A DNA stretch of 64,000 nucleotides, taken from NCBI GenBank assembly GCA_037157565.1, contig JAZHRO010000073.1:95954001-96018000 (forward strand). The letters run 5' to 3'. The number at the start of each line of letters is the position of its first letter. The first letter of the stretch is position 1. Position numbers and translations under genes: made by a program. This document shows, in pieces, positions 54,553-64,000 of the stretch. Under the pieces are notes generated by a model. The model made no database searches. It was not told the DNA's origin and worked only from the letters and a program-made list of their open reading frames with translations. Source of the DNA: Thalassia testudinum. Lineage: Eukaryota > Streptophyta > Magnoliopsida > Alismatales > Hydrocharitaceae.

Positions 54553-57194
54553 TGTTTAGAAAGTGCATCGTAGTATAGTCAACAAATCACACAAAACACT
54601 TAAATTTATAAACTCAAAATCAATTTGAAGTCCAAGGTCATTCACTACGAGAAAAGATGGCAGTTCAATTCATTAATCACAATTTACTTGGAAAAGATAT
54701 GCAAATATGATCAAAACTTTGCTAAAAATAAATCAGAATAGTTTATCAATGAAACCAAGTATGAGAGTGTAGAAAGATTGGGTTAAAATGGTGATTTGTG
54801 TCACCAAATTAACCCTAATATTTAACCTCACAATTATCTCAAATATTTCAATGGTATTTCTCAACCGCTTAAGAGCAATTTCCACCTCAGCAGTTGTATC
54901 AATTAGAATCAAAGCAAGCAGCCTATCAGATGTCACGACAAGGCTTCAAACATCCTAAACTAGCAGAGCTCACAAGGCACGAAGCTTTTCCTTAAGCCTC
55001 AGAAAACTAATAGAGGCACAGTAGTAGTAGAGTACCAATCAGAGGTGCAAGGGCCTCTTCAGTAACTAAGTGTTGAGAGAGAGGGCAGGCCTTAGTCAGC
55101 AGAGCAAAACCCCCCCTCCTTCTCTCTCTGATTCTCTTTTCTCTCAGATCAGATCAGAATAGACCCAGCTTCCCGAGTAAAAGGAGCCACCACCTAGACC
55201 TGCAAGGCATGAGAGCGAGCGAAGGTGTGGATAGGTGCGTGAGTGAGCATATGCTTAGGGGCATGGAAGGACCTAGCCCTTGTGCATGTTGAGGCAAACA
55301 GCCGTATGCACTTTTTCCTTATATGCACAGTCAGAGCTCTTACCACACACGATGTGGCACTGAGATGGCACTTCTTTTTGCGTGCAACTGCAGCCGAAGT
55401 TATCTTCTAATTGAGGTCAAAAGGAGCACCTGCTACTTCAATTGAAGGCCTGAAGTGAGTCCTGGAGGTTATCCATAGCAGCTGGAGGTGGGATTAAGGA
55501 TGAACTTGGCCGGAAGATGACGGACAAAGCTGGAGAAGGAGGTAGCGGCGCCGGAGCTCCAACATAGACCTGAAACACAAAGTATGGCCTCTCAGCCCTG
55601 TCAGAATGGCTCAGAAGGATCACCTGAGTACAACAAAGGTGCTGGTGGGTGTTGCATGCGGTGAGGAGGCATGTGCGTGCGTGACAAGGGCGAAGAAGGT
55701 GAGTGAAGGTGGTGGAGGTCATTAGGGTGTTCTGGTGGTCAATAGGCCTAGAGAGGTTACGGCTTTTGATCGTGGTATGCTAGCAAAGTTTTTGGAGGTG
55801 GTGGCAAGTGGTTTGATGCAGTGGAGCGAGTGTGTATGCTCGCCAGAGGTTTGCCGGCACTGGGGAAGGTGACGGTGGGACGGGCGTAGTGGTAAGCAAT
55901 CTGAAGTGTTGAAGGCGTGAAACAAGACAGGAGGTGGAGAGGAGTAGAAGAGGAGTGGTGTAGACAAAGTGAGAGCGAAGGATGGCACCGGCGATGATTG
56001 GCCGGTGTCGGAGATGAAGAAGCTCCGGAGATGATGGCTACGAGGAAGGGTCGAAGAGCTCCTCACAGGTATGGCGAGGTGTGGAAGGAAGAGAGGAAGC
56101 CTTTCCTATTGCCTATGGTATGTGCCAGTGAGCAAGGAAGCCAAAGAGAGGAGGCCATCGGAGTGAGCTTGGAGCAGGCTGGAGGTAGAAGAAGGAGGTT
56201 TCTAGGCTAAAAGCTCGCTAAGGAGCAAGGCCATGCAAGGGGCTCCTTTTAAAGACCATAGAGCAGGCTCTAAGCATTGGAAGAAGCTCGAAGAGCTCAA
56301 AGGTTTAGGGAAGACAATCCCTAAAATTTCGAGCACTTGCATGATCTTTAGGGCTAACATCAAGGTTGAAGATGTGGTTCAACCGATTAGGAAAGTTCTC
56401 AAGAGTAATCCCTCCAAATTTGGAGGGAATTGGGTTCGATTTAAGGGAGAAAATCTCCCTAGATACCTGCTGCAGATGCATTCCCACCAACAATGGTGGT
56501 AGGACCTAATTCCGAAAGTGACAACAAAGTTACGGACCTATGTGTAAGAAATTTCAAAAGCTAGGGGTCTGATTGAGAGAAATAGAGATTTTGGGGACTG
56601 AAATGCAAACTAGGTCAAGATGGACTTTGATTAGGCCCAAATTTTGGCCTTAGCCTAATTTGGACACAAGGAATCTGATGGTGAAGTAAGATTTGAGTTT
56701 TTACCACATTTGGTCATGAAATTTACATAGAAGCCCAAATTAGGGCAAAATCCCATCTCAGAGTCTATCCAAGGTCAAAATGGGTCCAGATGGTCAAACC
56801 AAGGATACCAAACCCCTCAGAATATTTTATATGAATTTTAGGGGGTTTAGATAAATTTTATCCTGACTGAAACCTGTTTAATTTAAGTGGGTCAGAAATT
56901 AGGATTTTGGTGTATTAATTCAGTTCTCGAAACACGTAAAACCCCATTTCTGTCTGTGTGAACCAACTCATTGGAATTTAAATCTTATTTGATCTTCAAT
57001 TAACCTTTGGGAAACCCCTTGGTTACTCTGCATTCATGATGTGATGTTAAAACTATAGAATTAACCCTATTTAATATTTTCTTCTCAAAGTAGATTTACA
57101 TGGAATTATGGTCTTGAGGTGATTATGCAAGAGCTTTTGTCTCTTGATTTTGACTAGTTAAAGCTAGTTATAGGTGATGATGGTGTCATCATCA
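54553..57194 (-). mobile_element. 5' LTR of element H
   Basis: 2642 bp, TGTTTAGAAAG...CATCATCA. The right ~1925 bp matches 38621-40545. Its first bases resemble the solo LTR Q (TGTTTACAGCG). A TTTAAAAGG TATA-like box is on the minus strand near 56245. Confidence 0.82.
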
Positions 57195-57922
57195 GTTTTA
57201 GATAACCGACCAATGGAACATCAAACCCACGATAACTTGTCAGCCATACTTGTGTGGTGAAGGGTGGTTTATATATTTTTTTCTTCTTTTCTATTTCTCA
57301 TCATTTTTTTTGGGTATTTTTCTATATTTTTCTAAGTAGGTGACTTTCCTAATCTAAGATTTACCTAAAGGCAGCAGGAAGCGAATTGTCGTACTGCTAT
57401 GCTCTGGGTAACCGACCAATAAGGCGTCACACCCAAGACAACTTGCTAGCCATATCACCGTAGAAGGTTCATTATCTACCCAATTTCCGTTAAAATCACT
57501 GAGGAGTTAGTGTAAATAATGTGTAGATGCTTAGACTATAAGTCTCCTCAAATCAGAGGGTGGGTTGATAAGTCACATACTTATCACCCCAACTTATTTA
57601 ATCAATTAGAAATGAATTTATGACTGGTAAGGACTCGAGAAACAAATCCACATTTTAGTGGACACCCGAGCTGATTAAGGCTAAAGACTTGAAGAGTCTA
57701 AGTGTTCAGGTCCTATTATATTATTTCCTAAGGTTGAAAACTCTAATGCCCAAGTTTTCTTTTCCTAACTCCATTTTCTTTTGTAAATAAAGAGAAAATA
57801 AAAAGAATCTACGGAGCTAACAAAATAATTAAGAGATGAATATTTCCACCCCCCCATGACTATCCAATGCAATGTCCTCATTGTATCAAAAAGACATGAA
57901 ATAGAGCGGAGTAGAGAAGAAA
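57195..57922 (-). other. 3' non-coding fragment of another reverse-strand Gypsy-like element
   Basis: Two copies of an 'aaccgaccaa' + 'acaacttg..agccata' type unit (about 57208-57256 and 57409-57456), a T-rich tract, and the internal hairpin/G-run module (57849-57886: C7, ATGAC, arm ATGCAATG, loop TCCT, arm CATTGTAT). It lies between LTRs H and P and has lost its own LTRs and genes. Confidence 0.55.
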
Positions 57923-59665
57923 TGATGTATACACATCCATTTAGGTTAAAATTCCTATTTATGCATATTCCTAAGCTTAATATTGCATTCCACATTGTAA
58001 ATATTGCATAGCATGCATCATTCAACATTTAGGATATATTGAATAAATCATAGGCTAATTTGCTCCATTTTGCAGCCAGGAGAGAAGAAAATTTATTTTG
58101 GGGCCTCGAATTGATGATCCAATCGTACCAATCTGATCAGAACAATGATCGGATTCCAATGCCTTCTAAATCACCTTGACTAGAGTCCCATAGTACCTTA
58201 TGTAGTCCGAGGAAGATCAAAGGCCAAGGGGCAAGGTGGCACCAATCCAAGCCTCAAATGCCAAATCCAATTGCATGGATGGATCCAGATCAGCGATCGC
58301 AGCCCAATGGCACATACATTAATCCAATTTGATGTCTGTGGTGCCACCTACAAAGCAAAGAAGATGGATGGCCATGATGGTTCCATGTGGCACCAACACA
58401 GCTGCCCAACACCAATTGCAGCCATCGCTCATCCCTAAAGAGAAATGCCATGAGAAGATATCGACCGTTGGATTGCAATCTAACAGTCGAGAGTGCCTAG
58501 CCATCAATTGCGTCCGCTCGGCTATCCACGCCGGTGGCACATTGGTTATCACTTTCATCCTCAACACAAGGATTTGCTATCGAAGCCCTGCATGTGAAAT
58601 AATCCACTGAAGAGTGCACACAGGTGAAATTCACCTGTTGGATCTAATAAAATGACGTCAAATCTCCCATGTGGTGCATCCTTGCACACTGGATGAGCAC
58701 AACACATGTACACGTGTGATCACGCAAGATTGCACGAGGTATCCGATGCGCGTTTGAGGAGCGATCCAAGGGGCGTGCTGGCACACGATCCTAGCTGTTC
58801 ATCTCTGATCGGATGGCTCTCCTTCAATCGCCTGCGGTAGCTATATGTATGCAAGTGCCAATGAGCACATGGGCTAGCCTTCAGCGATGGTTGAGCTGGG
58901 TCTACAACGACATCATTACTATCGCTAATTGTCCCATACTCATTTTAGCCCCCTCTCCTCCACTATAAAAGGACCACCACCCCTCCCATTCTTCTTCATC
59001 TCTTCCTCTTCTTCCCACACCTCCTCTAAAGCTTTAAGGAGCTAGTCCCAAGCCCGAGATGCTCCTTAGAGTAGAAGAGTAGAATATTTTCCCACTTCTC
59101 ACCCCCTTCATGGAGTATCCCGTGGTTGTCCTCTCACCCCTATCCAGAAGTAGATCCTTGCTAGGATGTCGTCCTGCCTCGTCCTCCATCCTCTGACTTT
59201 ATCCTTCATTGTCCAACTTCTGACAACCTTCGTCCAGGCACTGTTAAAGTGAGTTGTCCTCCAAGCAGCTGTCGAGGGGGATTCTTCTCACTCTCTCTAT
59301 CTTTTATCGCTTTCTAGTGTAGTTGTAATTTCTTCCTTGATTATTTGTAGTAAACTTTGGTTAGCTAATATTGATATTTCTCTCTTTCTTTCTCTTTCTC
59401 TAATTGGTTGTAAACTAGATTAGCTAGATAAATCCCTACCTACTATTCTATTTATCTAAAAATACCAAAAATATTACAAAGCCCCAAAACACCAAAAATA
59501 AAAAAAATTGAAGCACGGTCTTAAAAACCAAACGTTCTCCTCCCCGTGTTTGACCCAGGGCTCACCTCGAGCTTCGATTATAAATTTTATCTAGTAGCGG
59601 ATTTTTACGCACTACGATGATGGATTTTCAACTCAAATCTCTTCACATATGAAATCTTGTTCACC
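57923..59665 (+). mobile_element. 5' LTR of element P
   Basis: Starts TGATGTATACACATCC and ends a few bases before a primer site (…TTCACCA). It has a TATA box at 58973-58982 and is homologous to S (29176) and, inverted, to M. It is followed by internal sequence in the forward direction. Confidence 0.7.
58973..58982 (+). promoter_or_regulatory. TATA box of LTR P
   Basis: CTATAAAAGG preceded by CTCCTCCA, the same core as M and S. Confidence 0.65.
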
Positions 59666-59669
59666 ATTT

Positions 59670-59687
59670 TGGCGTTGTTGCCGGGGG
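59670..59687 (+). other. tRNA-Asp primer binding site (P), decayed
   Basis: TGGCGTTGTTGCCGGGGG; two C-to-T changes and a final base change against the intact site. Confidence 0.8.
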
Positions 59688-60934
59688 AGGCAACGATCTT
59701 TTGTTTCTCCCATGTTTTCTACCTTAACTTTTTTGCTCACTTTGCTCCTTTCTTTCTATGATTACAGGTACCCACTCAAGGGGAGCCAAGGTGGAATAGA
59801 TCAGAGTAAATTGCAGTTAGAATGTTCTGTAAGTGTATCCCCCCCCACCCACCCAATAGATTCTCATTCCATGGCCTAAATAACTCAAACTCAAATCAAC
59901 CTATGTGCTTTTATTAACCCTAGGATGGATCTAATTGTTTGATTGTCACTTCACCTCACTTTTCCCCCACATATATATATATGTATATGTATATATATAT
60001 AATTCTTTATTTGATTGTTGGACATAATAGAAATTTACACACCTCACACACCTACAAATTTCTCGACTTAAGGCACACCTTTTCTAATTTAATCAATTAA
60101 CTTGGATTCTGACCTGTTGACCTAGAACACTCAAAGTTAACACACAAATAAGTGATAAGAAATCTGAATAGGTTAAATATTTTTTGTGCCTTAAACTAAG
60201 TGGTGCAATAGGCTAATTGATTTATTTGTTTGGGCTGTACCAATTAAGATAAAAGTGAATCATTCAGTAGCTTGCTCTTTAGGGTTGATTTTTAGGGTTG
60301 AACTAGGCACTCCACATTTATTTTGATTTTAAAAGAATATATCATCACCGGTGCTTTCAAAACTTGGAGTGTATCACTGAACTTCAATTAAATATACCTA
60401 AAGATTAAACCCTAAAAGCTACTAAGCAAGATTTGAACTTTAAAATCTACCTCACCATTAATAATCTTGCTTGAAAATCATTGGTCTTTCATGCGCACAC
60501 ATTAAAACTTATCTTTCAGGGCACAACCCATCTAAAGGGCCCATAACATTCCAAGAGCACAATCATCTAGAGCCTAATTAAAATTGTGTAGACATTGGCC
60601 TTAAGGATTAACTCGCTCTTTGACTCCAACTGAGATTTTTTTTTATTAATATACTTCTTCTGGTCCATCTGATGTCTAGTTAGGGGAGTAGTATCAAACA
60701 ACCATGTTTGGGGGGTATCAAAGGAACCGAAGGTGCAAACCAAAGGAAGAACCTTCTCCCCAGTCTCTCCCTCTAACTGGTTGGATTGACCAGATAGAAG
60801 TAGACAAATCATTCTTTCATCACAAGATGGGCTATGAGAGTCTGTAAGTCTTTAGGCTAACCCACCTAAGGGTAGGTTTGGTTGATTGTACTAGAGGACA
60901 CCTTTCTCTCCTATGTTTTCCCTTCTACTTTGCC
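59688..60934 (+). other. 5' leader of element P
   Basis: AT-rich, with a TATATA/ATATGTAT microsatellite at about 59970-60002 and leader similarity to K. No gene is seen. Confidence 0.55.
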
Positions 60935-61149
60935 ATGGATCCTTCCACATCCTACTCACATTTCCACTCCTACCCTCCAACCACCACTTATCCCCAAGAT
61001 GATTACTATCCTGATCCAACTTATGACTACCCATCCATTAGTCGGAATAACTTTGATTGGGGATATGATTTCGGATCTTAGTGTCTAGGGCCTAACCTTG
61101 GGCATCATTATTATGGTATAGATCTTTACCCTTTGATGATCAAACTAAC
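60935..61149 (+). pseudogene. Tyr/Pro/Asp-rich leader ORF of element P, broken
   Basis: ATG at 60935 opens MDPSTSYSHFHSYPPTTTYP followed by Tyr/Asp/Pro-rich sequence (DDYYPDPTYDYPS, NFDWGYDF). There is a TAG at 61079 and more His/Tyr-rich codons before the solo LTR at 61155. Beyond the LTR (63937-64000) Tyr/Asn/Pro-rich codons resume in another frame (EGYDDYNSYPP). The MD start and His/Tyr/Pro leader recall the start of N's orphan protein and of T, suggesting one class of non-autonomous elements. Function unknown. Confidence 0.5.
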
Positions 61150-61154
61150 CTAAT
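61150..61154. repeat. Target site duplication of Q, left (CTAAT)
   Basis: Matches 63932-63936. Confidence 0.9.
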
Positions 61155-63931
61155 TGTTTACAGCGCTTGATCGTGTTTTAAGTCAGTTGTGTTGTAGTAT
61201 AGGTGACCAAGCGTTGACAACAAATAAAAATTTATTACTCGAAAATCTAAGTATCCGAGGTCGAATATAGGGAGCAAATGGAATTTATTCACTAATCTCA
61301 ATAATGTAATTGAACACTTAGAATTACTCAAAACTTAATTTAGAATATAAATGCAAGAGTTTATGAATTAAATTTATAGAAAAAATAAAAGAGTTGGACG
61401 TCTGATTCTATGATTAGACGTCTTAAATGATGGTCTCTTATTCTTCTCCTTAGAGCTTTCTCTTCTTCTTCCTTCTCTTTCTGTCTCTGCATCAGTTGCT
61501 TCTCTTCTGCTCAACTTTTGCTTTCTTCTCTTCTTCCTTTGCTTGTCTTTTCCCTTCTTTCTTTCTTCTTCCTTCTTCAGCCTTAGCTCTCTAACTTCCT
61601 CTTCTCTTTGGCTTTGCCTCTCCTTCTACCTTGTCTTTCTTTCTTTTTCTTCCCTTGGTATGCCGCTCCTTTGCCACAGTGCATCTCTCTTCTTCTCCTT
61701 CTCCTGCTATGGCTACTTCCTTTTCTTGCTAAGTCCTTCCTTTCCTTCTCTTACTGCGCCTCTTCCTCCCTTAGCTTCCTCTTCCTACACAATCACCACA
61801 TAGGAAAACCTATTCCCCTACCCTCCCTGTGTGTCTCTCTCTATGTATCTCACTTCGGTACGCTCTCCTGGAGCCGGGTAATCGGCTCGGTCGCATGCCT
61901 GGGTCCAGGCACACCAGCGTGGGTGTGGTGCACGAGGAGTGCTCGGTAGGTTAGTCGGGTCGGGTGCTAGGTCCACGGGTGAAAGTGTCGAGGACAAGGC
62001 ATGATTAGTGAGGCAAGGGACCTCACCCCAGTGATCTCGAGGCAAATAGTGTTAAACACAAAATCAACTTAAACCACTAAGAAAGATCAAGACTTACCGA
62101 AGTGGGACTAAAAGTCCCACCCGATTCTGCTGGCACCTGTAGGAGAGTGACTTCGCACAATTGTCGCAGCTAAAGGTCTCACGGCAACTACTCTCAGGCT
62201 AGACTTGCACACACTCTCAACCTGCACAGCCCGGGAGCCTGAATCCTGAAGCTGGAGAACAAGCAAGCTTGAGCCGTCGCTAATGGCAGCTGGTGCTCAG
62301 ATCTGCCACACATGAATACGACCTAGTGGCCCCATTAAAATACATGGGAAGCTTCGCCGTGTTAAGGCAAAGGTGGGATGGTAGGTGGCAGGCTGCGGGG
62401 TGGCCTAGGCATACGTGCCTAGGTCACTTTGTGGCCGGGCTTATGGGTTAGGTCAGGGGGTGTTTAAGGAGGTGTAGGCGGTCTGTGAGTGAGTGGAAAA
62501 TGTTCAGTGGTCGATGGAAAAGGTGAAGAGGTTGGTGGCAAGACGTGTGGAGGTGTGGAGTGACGGATGCATCTCGCTGGAGGTTGGCCGAAGATGGGGA
62601 AGATGGCGATGGACAGTGGCTGTCGAGGGGTAATTTGTGAAATAGGTTGAGGGAAATTGAAGAGGGGATAGAGAAGAGTAAGTCTAACCTAATTAAGTAG
62701 AAGAAGGGGGAGAGATGGAAACTGGCAGTACTTGCTGTCACCAGAGAAGAAGGTATCCAGAGGAGGGTGACGACAACGACGGGGCTAGAGATGCTCGCAC
62801 GGGTGTTGCGCGGCACGGAGGAAGATGGTGAGGGAGGCTTTGCCACTGGTATTGTGGCAGAGCGATGAGAAAGTGGAGGGCAGCTCACTGGATCTCGCTG
62901 GACTACATGGTCGGAGAAGAAGAGATGAAATTGGGGTGGATCTTTGGCCAAGTCAAGCTGAAGAGGTGCGACCAGGGTTGAGGATCATTTTATAGGCACT
63001 GGCAAGGGCTCTTGTGCTTGGAAGACAAGCTTCCAAATGCAAGAGTCCTCACCGAAGTAGGAATTATGTGGGATACCCAAATCTCTTGTGCATCTGCATG
63101 AGAGATTGGGTGTGAATTAGGGATTTGGACCATGCTCAGATGGAAGGGAATTCCTCAGAGAATCTCCCTTCCAAATCTGGGAGGAGAACTCTAAGGAATC
63201 AGGGAGGAATCCCCCTCCATTCCTCGTAAGAGTAGGATTTCTCCCCATTAATGATGGAGGGACCTATTTGTAAGAGTGGCGAGGAAGTTAGGGGGGTCTG
63301 TACAATGGTTTTCAAAAGATAAGGGTTAAAATGTAATTGGGTGTACTATTTTGCAAAGTAGGTCAAGATGACCTCCCCTTAGGTCCAAATTTTGGTACAA
63401 ACCTAATTTTGACCTAAGGAATCCAATGGTGAAGTTGGATTTTAGGTTTGACCATGTTTGACTAGACATTTTGCATAAAAACCAAAATTAGGTCAATTAA
63501 TGAGCTAGGACCCTAATCTAGGTCAAAATAGGTTCCAAAGGCCAACTTGAAGGTTCTAAAACATATGGGATATTTTTACATGAATTTTAGAAGCTTTACT
63601 TAATTTTTATCTTGACCAGAACCTTGTTGAATTAAGCGAGTCAATTTTAGGGTTACAAGATGTCATTTAATTCCAAGATTGCACATGAACCCATTTTTGA
63701 CTCAACAAACCCACTTTGTATCTTATTCAGATCATTTGACCTATGTTTTGCCTCTGATAAATCCTATTTATGTACTGCAATGGTAAAGTTACAGTTTTAA
63801 CCTTTATTTCATGTTTTCTTCTCAGAACACTTATTCCTTGAATTAGGTCCTTCTCCAGGTTATGTAGGAGCTCTTATTCTCCTTCTTAAGTCAAAATGAG
63901 CAAGTTAGGGCTCATGATGAGGCTTTCATCA
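61155..63931 (-). mobile_element. Solo LTR (Q), 2777 bp
   Basis: TGTTTACAGCG...TTTCATCA with perfect CTAAT duplications on both sides and no internal region, the signature of LTR-LTR recombination. The 'ccgaggtcgaatatagggagc' block (61256), CT-rich tract (61440-61800) and 'gagccgggtaatcg' (61870) match the truncated LTR at 806-2052. TATA on minus near 62987-62995. Two GACGTC words at 61398 and 61421. Confidence 0.92.
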
Positions 63932-63936
63932 CTAAT
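63932..63936. repeat. Target site duplication of Q, right (CTAAT)
   Basis: Directly follows CA at 63930-63931. Confidence 0.9.
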
Positions 63937-64000
63937 ATACAATCAAGAAGGATATGATGATTACAACTCTTACCCTCCCTAGAATTATACTGAATATAGG
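63937..64000 (+). pseudogene. Continuation of element P ORF, runs off the window
   Basis: Tyr/Asn/Asp/Pro-rich codons (EGYDDYNSYPP) with one TAG, continuing the low-complexity protein begun at 60935 on the other side of the solo LTR. Confidence 0.45.

Overview
This window looks like nuclear, heterochromatic DNA of a flowering plant. It is almost wholly nested LTR retrotransposons in several states of decay. The evidence is Ty3/Gypsy elements with tRNA-Asp primer sites, a Sirevirus-like Ty1/Copia element with a tRNA-iMet primer site, plant-type gag/pol families, TTTAGGG-like telomeric words, and pervasive C-to-T/G-to-A decay typical of methylated repeats. I find no convincing host gene. I cannot name the species.

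Layout, left to right. 1-805: decayed Gypsy gag, cut by a truncated reverse-strand LTR (806-2052, same family as the solo LTR at 61155-63931). 2053-4673: 3' end of a forward element (plant-transposon-protein ORF, polypurine tracts, LTR). 5585-6240: chromovirus integrase relic. About 6340-9990: old forward Gypsy-like element 'K' (LTR, decayed primer site, leader, coiled-coil ORF). 11032-25689: reverse-strand Gypsy-like element 'T' (protease but no reverse transcriptase), split by a young gag-only Copia element (14779-19790). 27181-30748: a forward LTR fragment and two LTRs of one family head to head (M and S). 30749-38620: reverse-strand element 'A', the only one with a full gag-PR-RT-RNaseH-IN order, truncated on its 3' side. 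38621-57194: reverse-strand element 'H' (gag and protease only). Element A sits in H's left LTR, and the complete element 'N' (44589-52584, target duplication ACTGG) sits in H's gag. 57923-64000: forward element 'P', interrupted by a 2777-bp solo LTR (target duplication CTAAT).

How the parts relate. A and N share LTRs, 5' leader and primer site, but N carries one uninterrupted 665-codon ORF in place of gag-pol. They look like an autonomous/non-autonomous pair. T, H, N and P are all probably mobilised in trans by enzymes such as those of A.

Most unusual observations. (1) In N the primer binding site is not a short tRNA complement but almost an entire tRNA-Asp(GTC) plus CCA, a fossil of reverse transcription running through the primer tRNA. 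(2) A conserved hairpin plus G-run module lies next to the 3' LTR in N, H, M and (eroded) T, and a second module of the same design lies 1-2 kb upstream, suggesting a central polypurine tract. (3) Palindromic motifs cluster in or near promoters of several unrelated LTR families, including a 26-bp palindrome with paired base changes. (4) The 665-residue ORF of N and the intact gag-only ORF of the Copia element are conserved coding capacity in elements that lack enzymes.
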